The notes below the pieces were generated by a model. That model had not been told where the DNA came from, did not search any database, and was given only the letters and a program-made list of their open reading frames with translations. Positions 44,720-53,478 of a stretch of DNA of 64,000 nt are shown piece by piece. The position numbers and the translations under genes are program-made. Each line of letters starts with the position of its first letter. Position 1 is the stretch's first letter. This stretch comes from Thermococcus barossii (GTDB taxonomy: Archaea > Methanobacteriota_B > Thermococci > Thermococcales > Thermococcaceae): assembly GCF_002214465.1 (NCBI RefSeq), contig NZ_CP015101.1:174502-238501 (forward strand), written 5' to 3'.

Positions 44720-45220
44720 TTACTCCCGGCTCTTCACAACTTTCCTGCGGTACTCTTCCAGGACGTCGCCATATTCCCGCAGGATGAAATCCTTCGTTAT
44801 CGGCTCTCCCTCGGGATGGTCGAGACCCGGGCAGAAGGAGTCCATCTTGACGTAAATTTCCATGGTCTTTCCCTGCTTCACGAAGACGAAGGGGTACAGC
44901 CTGCATGCCAGGGGCCTCTTCTCGTATATCCTGCATCTTTTGGTCTCGGGGTCGAGAAAAACGCATCCCCCGTCGAAGGGACGCTTCTTAAGGGCGTAGC
45001 TCAGGAACTTATCCCCCCGATAGAACATCTTTTCATAATCAACGAATTCCCATGCGTTGTAGCCGAGTTCCTCTATCCTCGCTATATCCTCATCCCTGAC
45101 GGGTATCTCCAGCTCATAGCAGCATTTTCCGCAGTTTTCGATGCATTTAAATTTAAAAGAGGGGTCGTGCTCAACTTCGAGGGTGCCGAGGTGAATCCTG
45201 GCGACCCACCTCTTCTCCAA
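44720..45220 (-). CDS. YkgJ-family CxxCxxCC cysteine-cluster protein
   Basis: 166 residues. Cysteines occur as CIENCGKCC near residue 26, RCRIYEKRPLACRLYPF in the middle, and FCPGL near 130, the YkgJ/Fe-S or zinc cluster pattern. Function unproven in archaea. It lies 4 nt downstream of the RAM-domain gene and probably shares the ffh transcript. Confidence 0.88.
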   Translation of the reverse strand: MEKRWVARIHLGTLEVEHDPSFKFKCIENCGKCCYELEIPVRDEDIARIEELGYNAWEFVDYEKMFYRGDKFLSYALKKRPFDGGCVFLDPETKRCRIYEKRPLACRLYPFVFVKQGKTMEIYVKMDSFCPGLDHPEGEPITKDFILREYGDVLEEYRRKVVKSRE

Positions 45221-45224
45221 ACCT

Positions 45225-45464
45225 TCACCCCCTGTACGAGCTGGCTATGAGTGTCTCGGTCATCTCTATGTTGCTTATCTTCCTCAGAACCTCATCGTGG
45301 AACCTGTCGAGCTCGTGGATGTTCTCAACCTCCACCCGGATTATGATGTCGTACTCCCCATAGACGCGGTATATCTCCTTTACCTTCTCTTCCTTGGCCA
45401 GAGCGTTGTACACCTTCTCCTCGTTTCCCGGCTTAACAACCACCAACACGAAGGCCTCTATCAT
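45225..45464 (-). CDS. Stand-alone RAM (Lrp/AsnC ligand-binding) domain protein
   Basis: 79 residues, beginning [28 protein letters not shown] and containing [14 protein letters not shown], the RAM fold without any DNA-binding domain. Stand-alone RAM proteins of Pyrococcus form oligomers with Lrp proteins or bind amino acids (family knowledge). It overlaps the end of ffh by 4 nt. Confidence 0.9.
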   Translation of the reverse strand: MIEAFVLVVVKPGNEEKVYNALAKEEKVKEIYRVYGEYDIIIRVEVENIHELDRFHDEVLRKISNIEMTETLIASSYRG

Positions 45465-46807
45465 AAGCCAAACCCCCCAAAGTTGAATTTCCTTGCCATC
45501 TTAGAAAGCTTTCTCTTGTCCATACTCTTGAACATCTTCTTCATCTGGTTGTACTGGTGGAGCAGTTCCCTGACCTCCTGGGTGCTCGTCCCAGAGCCCC
45601 TGGCTATGCGTTTTATCCTCGAGTAGTTGATTATCTCTGGGTGCTCCAGCTCCTCCTCCGTCATCGAGTCCATTATTATCCTGTACCTCTTCAGCTTCTC
45701 CTCTCCGACTTTAACTGCATCGTCCGGAAGGGAGTAGCCCATTCCGGGAATCATCTGGAGAACCTGCTTGAGCGGCCCCATCTTCTGCATCGCTTCGAGC
45801 TGGGCGTACATGTCCTTGAGGTTGAACTTGCCCTTGAGGAACTTTTCCAGGTCCTCCTCCTTGAACTCCTGTTCCTTCTGGAGCTCCTCAAGCTTCTGGA
45901 GGAGCCCCTCTATGTCGCCCATGCCGAGGAGCCGCGAAACAAAGCGCTTCGGGTCAAAGGGCTCCAGGTCGTCTATTCTCTCTCCGACGCCGATGAACTT
46001 TATCGGCGCGCCCGTGGCAGCGACGGCCGAGAGAGCGCCTCCACCCTTGGCGGAGCCATCGAGCTTGGTAACTATTATCGAGCCTATGGGTGTTGCCTCC
46101 TTGAACGCCAAGGCCTGATTGTGGGCCTGCTGGCCGATGGTTCCGTCTATAACGAGAATGACCTCGTGCGGCTTTATCGCCTCGCTTATCTGCTTCATCT
46201 CCTCGATGAGGCCCTTCTCCTCCTTGTGCCTTCCCGCGGAGTCGACGATGATGACATCAACACCCTTGGATTTGAAGTATTCAACGCCCTCACGGGCAAG
46301 CTTTACGGCGTCCTTTTCCTCAGGATCACCGAAAACCTCTATTCCAAAGGGCTCAACGAGCTGTTTTAGCTGGTAATATGCACCCGGACGCCACGTGTCC
46401 GAGCAGACGAGGCCGACCTTGTAGCCCCTCTTCTGAAGGTGCCTCGCCAGCTTCGCCACGCTCGTCGTCTTACCAGAGCCCTGAATACCAACGGTCAGCA
46501 GTATGGTTGGCTTCTCCTTTATTTCGAGGGGCTTTGCTTCGGTTCCGAGGAACTTGGTGAGCTCTTCATAAACTATCTGGATTATATGCTCCTTCTTTGA
46601 GGCCCCAGCAGGGGGTTCCTCCTCAAGTGCCCTCCTTTCTATGGTCTTGGTCAGCTGGAGAACCAGTCTTACGTTGACGTCCGCCTGGATGAGCGCCCTC
46701 TGAATGTCTCTCACGACCTCCTTGATGGTGGCCTCGTCAACGGTGCTCGAACGGGCGAGCTTTCTGAGGGCCGTATTGAGTGCCTTCCCAAGCTTCTCTA
46801 GAGCCAT
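45461..46807 (-). CDS. ffh: Signal recognition particle protein SRP54
   Basis: 448 residues. NG domain: [21 protein letters not shown] (P-loop about residues 106-121), [45 protein letters not shown]. The methionine-rich M domain (about 300-430) has [14 protein letters not shown] and [20 protein letters not shown] for signal-peptide and 7S RNA binding. A GTTTATAAAC box at about 46840-46850 is the promoter. Confidence 0.97.
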   Translation of the reverse strand: MALEKLGKALNTALRKLARSSTVDEATIKEVVRDIQRALIQADVNVRLVLQLTKTIERRALEEEPPAGASKKEHIIQIVYEELTKFLGTEAKPLEIKEKPTILLTVGIQGSGKTTSVAKLARHLQKRGYKVGLVCSDTWRPGAYYQLKQLVEPFGIEVFGDPEEKDAVKLAREGVEYFKSKGVDVIIVDSAGRHKEEKGLIEEMKQISEAIKPHEVILVIDGTIGQQAHNQALAFKEATPIGSIIVTKLDGSAKGGGALSAVAATGAPIKFIGVGERIDDLEPFDPKRFVSRLLGMGDIEGLLQKLEELQKEQEFKEEDLEKFLKGKFNLKDMYAQLEAMQKMGPLKQVLQMIPGMGYSLPDDAVKVGEEKLKRYRIIMDSMTEEELEHPEIINYSRIKRIARGSGTSTQEVRELLHQYNQMKKMFKSMDKRKLSKMARKFNFGGFGL

Positions 46808-47077
46808 TTTTCTCCCACCGTAGTGATGGAGTCTCCAAAGTTTATAAACGGTTGGGTTTTAATCCCGTGTTCAAATGTATGCTTTTGAAATGAAAACTGT
46901 TATTGGAGCACTTTGAATTGTCGATTTGTGTGCACCTCATGACAAAAACCTTCATCGCTGTTTTTCCGGGAGAGTAAAGGTCTTCTGTAGACATAGATGA
47001 GATTTTGCGGGCTGACAAAGCTTTTAAGCAGTGAAATTGGCTAAATTTTCCCTGGAAAAACCAAAGGGGGTGAGAAA

Positions 47078-47185
47078 ATGGAGTGGATGACCGCCCTCTA
47101 CGGGTACATGGTCGAGGTGGGAATGAAGAGGAGGAAGAAACCCATTCCCGAGGAGCTTGAGTACGTCGAGATGCTGGGGGCTTGA
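47078..47185 (+). CDS. Very small protein (35 residues), unknown
   Basis: Reads MEWMTALYGYMVEVGMKRRKK and then PIPEELEYVEMLGA. It has an ideal GGGGGTGAG binding site 5 nt before the ATG and a CTTTTAAGC box at about 47020-47028, so a translated microprotein is plausible. It is amphipathic with a basic patch. Its stop is 37 nt before the DUF89 gene, which has its own TTTATAAGG box. Confidence 0.55.
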   Translation: MEWMTALYGYMVEVGMKRRKKPIPEELEYVEMLGA

Positions 47186-47222
47186 TTTATAAGGCTCTTT
47201 TCTATTCCCTCTGGGTGGTCCC

Positions 47223-48077
47223 ATGAAAATCCACTACGAGTGCATAGCATGTGCGGTCAATCAGGCTCAAAAGATAGCCGAGATGAGCACGGAGGATGTG
47301 GTTCAGAGAAAAAAGGCGATGCTCTTTATCGCTAAGAAACTGGGAGAATTTTTTAATGAGGACTCAGTCCCAGCGACGGACGGGGGAAGACTGTTCCTGG
47401 AGCTCTATGAGTTCCTCCGGAACGATGACCCGTTCGAGGAGTATAAGAGACTCTCCACCGAGCTCGCCAGGGACGTGGTGAGCGATATGGGCCGTGTCAA
47501 TGACCTGAAAACGGCCCTCAAACTCGCGATAGCGGGAAACTTGATAGACTTCGCCGTTGGCTACGACCCGAGGAAGGCGGAGGAGGACATGCTCAGGCTC
47601 GCCTCCGGAGAACTTTACATTGACCACAGCAACGAGCTTTTCTCCGAACTTGAAAATGCCAGATCACTCCTCTATCTCGTTGATAACTGTGGCGAGATAT
47701 ACTTCGACAGGATGTTTATAGAACGCATGCGAGAGGAGTTCCCGGGCCTTAAGGTGTACGTCGCCGCCAAGGAGGGGCCGATAATCAACGATGCCACGGT
47801 GGAAGACCTCCGCGAGGCGGGGTTCGATGAAATCGCGGAGGTGGTTTCCACAGGTTCCAAGTTGCCCGGGACGCCCCTGGAGTATGCATCGCCCGGATTT
47901 TTGAGGCTCTTTGAAAGGGTGGACGTGGTAATAGCGAAGGGACAGGCCAATTTTGAGACTCTGAGCGACCTGAAAGACCCGAGAATCTTTTTCCTGCTCA
48001 AGGCGAAGTGCACTCCCATATCGAGGGAACTGGGGGTTCCGAAGGGTTCCTTGGTTTGCGTAAGGGGAAGGTATTAG
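47223..48077 (+). CDS. DUF89 / ARMT1-like metal-dependent damage-control phosphatase
   Basis: 284 residues. N-terminal CIACAVNQAQKIAE is typical of subfamily I (archaeal) DUF89; the catalytic metal site is seen in LVDNCGEIYFDRM (Asp-Asn) and later in VVIAKGQANFETLSD. Related enzymes hydrolyse sugar-phosphates such as fructose-1-phosphate or damaged metabolites; the substrate here is unknown. ATG at 47223 after GGGTGGTCCC. Confidence 0.88.
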   Translation: MKIHYECIACAVNQAQKIAEMSTEDVVQRKKAMLFIAKKLGEFFNEDSVPATDGGRLFLELYEFLRNDDPFEEYKRLSTELARDVVSDMGRVNDLKTALKLAIAGNLIDFAVGYDPRKAEEDMLRLASGELYIDHSNELFSELENARSLLYLVDNCGEIYFDRMFIERMREEFPGLKVYVAAKEGPIINDATVEDLREAGFDEIAEVVSTGSKLPGTPLEYASPGFLRLFERVDVVIAKGQANFETLSDLKDPRIFFLLKAKCTPISRELGVPKGSLVCVRGRY

Positions 48078-48159
48078 ACGATTGCCGATATTATCTTTGA
48101 CGAATGTCTATAGGAAAGCTTTTTATATTTTGAAGTAGTAGATAGTAATGGTGATACCG

Positions 48160-48369
48160 ATGACAACCGTTATTAGACGTGATGCGGAAAGGTTTTTGAG
48201 GGAGCTTAGGGCCCATTACGGCGATGTCTGGAGGATGCCCACCAGTAAGTATCTGTCCAAGCCGGATTTCGTTGTTGTTGACCCCAAGAGCGGTAGAAAG
48301 ACCAAGGTAAGCTTTGTCTCCCTTGACGACGGAGAGGTCGTCGGCGTGGTTTACGACGAGCTCGGCTGA
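48160..48369 (+). CDS. Small unknown protein (69 residues)
   Basis: MTTVIRRDAERFLRELRAHYG start with GGTGATACCG before ATG 48160 (ATG 48148 is too near its own promoter CTTTTTATATTTT at about 48117-48130). The C-terminal half looks like a small beta-barrel (FVVVDPKSGRKTKVSFVSLDDGEVVGVVYDE). No family recognised; no neighbour within 80 nt on the same transcript is certain. Confidence 0.7.
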   Translation: MTTVIRRDAERFLRELRAHYGDVWRMPTSKYLSKPDFVVVDPKSGRKTKVSFVSLDDGEVVGVVYDELG

Positions 48370-48460
48370 ACTTTCGTTTTTTGACTAACCTTTTGCGTTC
48401 TGTTTTAGGTGTTGGAAATAATTAAATACCCTCATATCGTAAATTTTCCCGGTGGAAATA

Positions 48461-49762
48461 ATGCCTGTGGACGTTTATCGCGAGGCCCTTCGGCTGGCTT
48501 CTGATATACGGGACAAGTACCTCAGAGCGGTCACCTACGCTAAAATTGGCTATTATATGTACCGCGCCAAAAAGCCGGAGTATAAAACCGCCTTCAAATA
48601 TGCGTTCAACGCGGCCGCCTCCATCGAAAACCCCGTTCTTCTCGTCAAGGCGCTTGTGGAGATAGGGACGTACCTCAGGCGTGCCGACTCAAAAACCGCC
48701 CAGAAGGTTTTCCATCAGGCTTACGAATCCATACTAACCTTTCCCGAGCCCCTGAAGGACGACCTCCTGGAGGAGCTGGTTATACGCCTCCTTGAACTGG
48801 ACATGCCCGACGATGCGCTCTTCTACGCCACCGATGTTGAGGACTCCGTAAAGCGCAACGACCTGTTTCTGAAGATACTCAGGGTCTATCTCAAGAAGGG
48901 AAACATGCGCAGGGCGAGGCTCATTATAGAGCAGATAGACGACGAGCCCTGGCACTCCATAGCGGCGATAGAGGCGATAAAGGAGCATCTTAAGAGGGAG
49001 GAGTTCGGGAGCGCCATCCGGGTTCTCTCTGAGCTCAAGAGCGAGTACTGGCTTGGAGAGGCCATGAAGGAGGTTGCAGTCTACCTGAAGAACTCCGACG
49101 TTCCAACGGCGACCTACGAAAAGTTCGTGGACATCGCACTTGGAATGTCATCCGACACGGGATTCGACGTCCTTAGGTCTCTCCTCATAGGCCTTGGAAA
49201 TCAGGGGGAGCTGGACTTCGTTATGGACATTCTGAGCAGGGTTTATCCCGACGAAAGGCTCTCGATAATTGAGGGCATCGTCAAGACATCGGTGGACAAG
49301 GAAGACGTTCTCTTCGACCTGATAAATCACCTCGAAGGAGAGGAGTTCGAGAGAATAGCGGGTTTCATAATGGACCAGCTGCTCTCAAAGCCCGCCCATG
49401 AGAAGTACCGTCGCCTCGTTAAAACCATCGGCGAGCGTACGAAGGAGGACTCCGTGAGGGTAAAGGTGGCAACCTATCTGGCCAAGCTTGGTGATTTTGA
49501 GGATGCCCTCAAGTTTGCCCAGCTCGTCCGCGGCCACTACCTCCGCTCTCTGGCCTTCGGAAGCATAGCCGTCGCGAAGCTCAAAGCCGGGGACATTGAC
49601 GGGGCCATAGACGCGGCTTTGGAGGTCAAAGACCCCAAGTGGGGCTCGTGGCTCCTCAGTGAGATTCTGACCAAAATACTGGAACTCCACGCCGAGGGTG
49701 AGGTTAGCGAGGACATAGAAGAGAAGGCCAAGCATCAGCGGATTCTCTGGGAGAAGGGCTAA
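48461..49762 (+). CDS. Helical-repeat (TPR/HEAT-like) protein, unknown
   Basis: 433 residues from ATG 48461 (MPVDVYREALRLASDIRDKYLRAV); GTG 48452 is less likely. About ten to twelve helix-pair repeats of roughly 33-36 residues cover the whole chain (e.g. DALFYATDVEDSVKRNDLFLKILRVYLKKGN; DALKFAQLVRGHYLRSLAFGSIAVAKLKAG, each given partly), with no enzymatic domain. Probably a protein-protein scaffold; partners unknown. Confidence 0.82.
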   Translation: MPVDVYREALRLASDIRDKYLRAVTYAKIGYYMYRAKKPEYKTAFKYAFNAAASIENPVLLVKALVEIGTYLRRADSKTAQKVFHQAYESILTFPEPLKDDLLEELVIRLLELDMPDDALFYATDVEDSVKRNDLFLKILRVYLKKGNMRRARLIIEQIDDEPWHSIAAIEAIKEHLKREEFGSAIRVLSELKSEYWLGEAMKEVAVYLKNSDVPTATYEKFVDIALGMSSDTGFDVLRSLLIGLGNQGELDFVMDILSRVYPDERLSIIEGIVKTSVDKEDVLFDLINHLEGEEFERIAGFIMDQLLSKPAHEKYRRLVKTIGERTKEDSVRVKVATYLAKLGDFEDALKFAQLVRGHYLRSLAFGSIAVAKLKAGDIDGAIDAALEVKDPKWGSWLLSEILTKILELHAEGEVSEDIEEKAKHQRILWEKG

Positions 49763-49803
49763 CGTTTTAAGCTTCCCTTCGTTTCTTCTCTTCAGGTGAT
49801 ACC

Positions 49804-50607
49804 ATGCCAAGGATAGCGATTATTGGAGGTTCCGGAGTCTACGATCCAAAGCTCCTGGAGAACGTCAGGGAGGAGTTCGTAAGCACTCCCTACGGGAAGG
49901 TCAGGGTGAAGATAGGGGAGTACGGCGGGGAGGAGATAGCGTTCCTTCCGAGACATGGGGAAGGCCACAGCGTCCCCCCGCACAGGATAAACTACCGCGC
50001 CAACATCTGGGCCCTTCACGAGCTTGGTGTTGAGAGGATTCTCTCAACGTCCGCCGTTGGTTCCCTCAACGAGGCAATGAAGCCCGGCGACTTCGTAATC
50101 CTCGACCAGCTCATGGACTTCACGAAAACCAGGCACTACACCTTCTACGACGGCGAGGAGAGTCCCCACGACAGAAAGTTCGTCGCCCACGTTGACTTCA
50201 CCGGCCCGTACTGCCCGGAGCTCAGAAAGGCTCTCATAACGGCGGCGAGGGAGCTGGGATTTGAATACCACCCAACCGGCACCTATGCCTGCATGGAGGG
50301 ACCGCGCTTTGAGACGAGGGCCGAAATAAGGGCGCTCAAGATACTTGGCGCCGACGTCGTTGGTATGACCCAGTGCCCCGAGGCGATTCTCGCGAGGGAG
50401 CTTGAGATGTGCTACGCCAGCGTTGCCATCGTTACGAACTTCGCCGCTGGAATAAGCAGGGAAAAGCTCACACACAAGGAGGTCGTTGAGCTGATGGCCC
50501 AGAAGAGCGAGGAGATAAAGTACCTCCTGATGAAGTCCATCCGGTACATTCCGAAGGAGAGGCGCTGTGGGTGTAAGGATGCCCTCAGAGGAGCCACCGG
50601 GGACTGA
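49804..50607 (+). CDS. Purine nucleoside phosphorylase, MTAP family with 6-oxopurine signature
   Basis: 267 residues. Phosphate-binding GGSGVYD, RHGEGHSVPPH and GTYACMEGPRFETRAE are MTAP/PNP motifs. At the base-recognition site the sequence is VTNFAAG (Asn212) where adenine-specific MTAP has an Asp (TDYD), so inosine/guanosine-type bases are favoured. The C-terminal RRCGCKD cysteine pair may form the stabilising disulfide known in the Pyrococcus furiosus enzyme. It may feed ribose-1-phosphate into the archaeal AMP/pentose bisphosphate route. Confidence 0.9.
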   Translation: MPRIAIIGGSGVYDPKLLENVREEFVSTPYGKVRVKIGEYGGEEIAFLPRHGEGHSVPPHRINYRANIWALHELGVERILSTSAVGSLNEAMKPGDFVILDQLMDFTKTRHYTFYDGEESPHDRKFVAHVDFTGPYCPELRKALITAARELGFEYHPTGTYACMEGPRFETRAEIRALKILGADVVGMTQCPEAILARELEMCYASVAIVTNFAAGISREKLTHKEVVELMAQKSEEIKYLLMKSIRYIPKERRCGCKDALRGATGD

Positions 50608-50752
50608 TATTTCCCGCTCTTCTCATTTTGACTGCTCAATAACTTTCGGGCGCAGAGACCTGATGATTTTCCGAACATGGCCCGGTTGAGCCAGAGGGCC
50701 TTCCAATGCACTCTGGAAAGGGACTCTCATCAACACTTTGAGAAACGAGTTG

Positions 50753-50830
50753 TGGTGCGGTGGCCGGGATTTGAACCCGGGCCAGCGGCGTGGCAGGCCG
50801 CTGTCCTAGACCAGGCTAGACTACCACCGC
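50753..50830 (-). tRNA. tRNA-Gly (anticodon GCC)
   Basis: Minus strand acceptor GCGGTGG/CCACCGC, discriminator A, encoded CCA. Anticodon arm GCGGC-CTGCCAC-GCCGC gives GCC. T-arm CCGGG-TTCAAAT-CCCGG. A TTTATAAAT box at 50863-50871 lies on the minus-strand upstream side, consistent with an independent transcript. Confidence 0.95.
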
Positions 50831-50893
50831 AGTTCAGGCCCGTAGAATACTCACCTGTGCCCGATTTATAAATCTTTCGGTGAGCTGAGACGG

Positions 50894-50908
50894 TTAAATT
50901 TATAAAGC
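50894..50908 (+). promoter_or_regulatory. TATA box of tRNA-Arg(GCG)
   Basis: TTAAATTTATAAAGC ends 27 bp before the first tRNA base at 50935. With the box at 50863-50871 for tRNA-Gly, the 104 bp between the two tRNAs hold two divergent promoters. Confidence 0.6.
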
Positions 50909-50934
50909 GTTGCCGAGAAGGGTTAGCGGGCAGT

Positions 50935-51012
50935 GCCCCGGTGGCCTAGTCTGGATAGGGCGCGAGGCTGCGGACCTCGAGGTCCGGGGTTCGAATCCCC
51001 GCCGGGGCGCCA
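50935..51012 (+). tRNA. tRNA-Arg (anticodon GCG)
   Basis: Acceptor GCCCCGG/CCGGGGC, discriminator G, encoded CCA. Anticodon arm CGAGG-CTGCGGA-CCTCG gives GCG. T-arm CGGGG-TTCGAAT-CCCCG. A perfect 11-bp hairpin begins 3 nt after the CCA (start of repeat copy 2). Confidence 0.95.
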
Positions 51013-51014
51013 TA

Positions 51015-51302
51015 GAAACTTTTGCTTGGCAAAAGTTTCATCAAAGCCGGTAGCTCCTTCTCAAAAGTTAAATTCTGCGTGACTTTCTCTTTGAATGGCC
51101 AATTGAACTTGAGAACATTTCAAATTGTCCTTTGAGTACAGTTTAACTTTAAAATCGATGCCCTTCGGGCGTCATGTGGGAGAGTAAACCCTTTATCGGG
51201 GCTTACCTAACATGTTCTCTCCTGAAAGATGGGCATTCAATGGGTAAAATTCTCCCTCCTGGGCCTTTCGACGGAGAGCTACTAACTTTTGGTGAAGCTC
51301 TT
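51015..51302. repeat. Three-hairpin dispersed repeat, copy 2 (about 288 bp)
   Basis: It starts with GAAACTTTTGC-TTG-GCAAAAGTTTC (51015-51039), has a central GATGCCC-TTC-GGGCGTC hairpin (51157-51173) and a right end GAGCTACTAACTTTTGGTG (51276-51294) followed by AAGCTCTTT. Distances from first to central hairpin (142 bp) and to the GAGCTAC box (119 bp) match copy 1 (138 and 121 bp). The remaining 170 bp to the udp gene (51303-51473) hold no gene I can support, only a short GAGCGCCCAAGGGACGCC imperfect hairpin near 51403. Confidence 0.6.
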
Positions 51303-51473
51303 TCCTAAGCGTCCTCCGCAATCGCTGGCGGAAGATTAGGTGTATTCTAATCGTTGCTCGTTTTTTGGGTGGGTTTATCGGGTGTGGCTTTCTCGTTCCA
51401 CAGAGCGCCCAAGGGACGCCAATAAGAGAAAAGAAATCTTCGCAAGACATTTCGGGGATAAAAAAACCAGCTG

Positions 51474-52310
51474 TCAAACCCTTCTCAGCCCCGGGAACCA
51501 GACCTTCTTTCCGGCCTTTTCCTTCTCCTCGTCCCACTCCGCGAGTATCTTCACTGCCTCGCTCGCGACCATCGCTGCCTCCTTCTCCCCGGCCTTTCCG
51601 AACTCGTTGGTTATCCTGTTGGCGAAGACGGCGCAGACACAGCCGGCCCTCAATCCGTAGATGCTTGCAAGGGTATAGAGCGTCGCCGCCTCCATCTCGA
51701 AGTTGGTAACGTTGGCCTGCCGCAGGTCGTCCATTATGTGCTTTGCAAAGCTCGGGAAGTAGCCCTTCAAACCTGGCCTCCCCTGTCCGAGGTAGAAGCT
51801 GTCGGTTGAGGCCGTTATGCCGATGTGATAGCGAACGCCCAGCGTTTCAGCGGCCTCAATCAGCGCCAAAGTAACCTCCAGGTCTGCAACTGCCGGGTAC
51901 TCGACGCGGACGTACTGCTTCGAAGTCCCCTCAAGCCTCACCGCTGCCCTGGCTATGATGAGGTCCCCTATCTCCATCCCGGGCTGGATTGCACCGGTTG
52001 AACCCACCCTTATGAAGGTGTCGGCCCCAATCGCCGCCAACTCTTCTATTGCTATCGCCGTCGAGGGGCCGCCTATGCCCGTTGATGTGACGCTTATTGG
52101 AACTCCCTTGTATCTGCCGGTGTGCGTCCTGTACTCGCGGTGGAAGGCTATTTCCCTGGCCTCGTCCCAGAGGGAGCTTATCTTTGGAACCCTCTCCGGG
52201 TCTCCGGGCAGGAGGACGTACCTCGAAACGTCACCTGGCTTGCAGGCTATGTGGTACTGATAACCCTCCTTTGTCTGGGGCCTGTCTGCCGAAACGAACT
52301 TCTCTCCCAT
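51474..52310 (-). CDS. udp: Uridine phosphorylase (PNP-UDP family 1)
   Basis: 278 residues from ATG 52310 (MGEKFVSADRPQTKEGYQYH), with GGTGGTTGCC before it; the longer frame crosses the divergent thrC gene. Motifs: VLLPGDPERVPKI (phosphate), RVGSTGAIQPGMEIGD, and NFEMEAATLYTLASIYGLRAG (Met/Glu ribose-binding). It cleaves uridine phosphorolytically. Specificity is assigned from family resemblance only. Confidence 0.92.
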   Translation of the reverse strand: MGEKFVSADRPQTKEGYQYHIACKPGDVSRYVLLPGDPERVPKISSLWDEAREIAFHREYRTHTGRYKGVPISVTSTGIGGPSTAIAIEELAAIGADTFIRVGSTGAIQPGMEIGDLIIARAAVRLEGTSKQYVRVEYPAVADLEVTLALIEAAETLGVRYHIGITASTDSFYLGQGRPGLKGYFPSFAKHIMDDLRQANVTNFEMEAATLYTLASIYGLRAGCVCAVFANRITNEFGKAGEKEAAMVASEAVKILAEWDEEKEKAGKKVWFPGLRRV

Positions 52311-52380
52311 GGCAACCACCTTTTTATTCACCTGTGCCATAGATATCAACGCACGTCCTAAAAACCCTTGGGTGGTTCCC

Positions 52381-53445
52381 GTGCTGGTGTGCTCCAAATG
52401 TGGAGGAGAGTATCCCGAAAGATTCAGACTGCGCTGCGACTGTGGAGGCACGTTGATGGTCATGCGTGAAACCCCTGGCAGTCTAAGCGATGCCCTCACC
52501 GAATACCTCGACATGAGGAGGTACCTGGGGCTTCTCCCGCTTTCCAGCGGGTATCCCGAGCCCGTCCCCTCGATAACGCCGGTCTCGGAGCTCGATGTTG
52601 AGGGAACCACCGCCATCTTCAAGCTCGAATACCTCCAGCCGAGTGGCTCATTTAAGGACAGGGGAACGTGGGTGACGGTGGCGAAGCTGGTTGAGGAAGG
52701 CATCACCGAGGTTGTCCTGGACAGCTCCGGCAACGCCGCTCTTAGCCTCGCCGTTTTTGCGAGAAGGGCGGGGATAACTGCCCATCTCTTTGTTCCGGCT
52801 CATGCAAGTCCGGGGAAGCTTTCCCTCCTCGGGAGACTCGGTGCGGTGCTCCACTTCGTTGAGGGTGACAGGATGGCAGTGCACGAGAGGGCGGTGGAGT
52901 TCGCGGAGCGGAGCGGTCTGACCTACGTCTCCCACTGGCTCAATCCGTACTTCATTGAGGGTACGAAGACGGTCGCCTTCGAGGCTTACGAGCAGTCAGG
53001 CGTCCCCGACTACGTTCTCGCGCCGACTGGAAGCGGCACTCTCTTTCTCGGCCTCTGGAAGGGGTTCAGCGAGCTAAGGAGTATGGGTGAGATCGATAGG
53101 CTCCCAAAGCTAATAGCCGTCCAGGCTTCGGGCTACGAGAGTCTCTGCGGCCGCTCCTCCCTCAGGAGTTACCTGGCGGAGGGAATAGCAATATCCGAGC
53201 CCCCGCGGCTGGAGGAGATGCGAAGGGCTCTCGCCGAAACGAAGGGGAGTTGCGTAAGCGTTGGTGACCCCGAGATAGGAAGGGCTCTGAAATGGCTCTG
53301 GGAGAGGGGCTTCATGGTAGAGCCAACCTCCGCGACGGTTCTCGCGGCCCTGTGGAAGCTGATGGAGTCGGATGGGATTGAGAGGGGGTCAAAGCTGTTA
53401 CTGCCGCTCACCGGCTCGGGACTGAAGACGGTTGAAGGTATTTAA
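52381..53445 (+). CDS. thrC: Threonine synthase
   Basis: 354 residues from GTG 52381 (M-LVCSKCGGEYPERFRL) after GGGTGGTTCCC; the long frame from 52309 overlaps udp. An N-terminal zinc-ribbon-like CSKCGG...CDCGG precedes the fold-type II PLP core with PSGSFKDRG (Schiff-base Lys) and SSGNAALSLAVFA. It converts O-phosphohomoserine to threonine. No other threonine-pathway gene is adjacent. Confidence 0.88.
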   Translation: MLVCSKCGGEYPERFRLRCDCGGTLMVMRETPGSLSDALTEYLDMRRYLGLLPLSSGYPEPVPSITPVSELDVEGTTAIFKLEYLQPSGSFKDRGTWVTVAKLVEEGITEVVLDSSGNAALSLAVFARRAGITAHLFVPAHASPGKLSLLGRLGAVLHFVEGDRMAVHERAVEFAERSGLTYVSHWLNPYFIEGTKTVAFEAYEQSGVPDYVLAPTGSGTLFLGLWKGFSELRSMGEIDRLPKLIAVQASGYESLCGRSSLRSYLAEGIAISEPPRLEEMRRALAETKGSCVSVGDPEIGRALKWLWERGFMVEPTSATVLAALWKLMESDGIERGSKLLLPLTGSGLKTVEGI

Positions 53446-53478
53446 GGTTTGAATCCAAAAATGGCTGGAGGTGAGAGG

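Noticed and set aside
50677-50871. Plus-strand frame reading RWPGFEPGPAAWQ
   Set aside because: Antisense of tRNA-Gly; no binding site.
51303-51473. Possible plus-strand peptide (frames at 51340 and 51365) before udp
   Set aside because: These frames run antisense through the udp gene, have no binding site and the N-terminal parts show no pattern.
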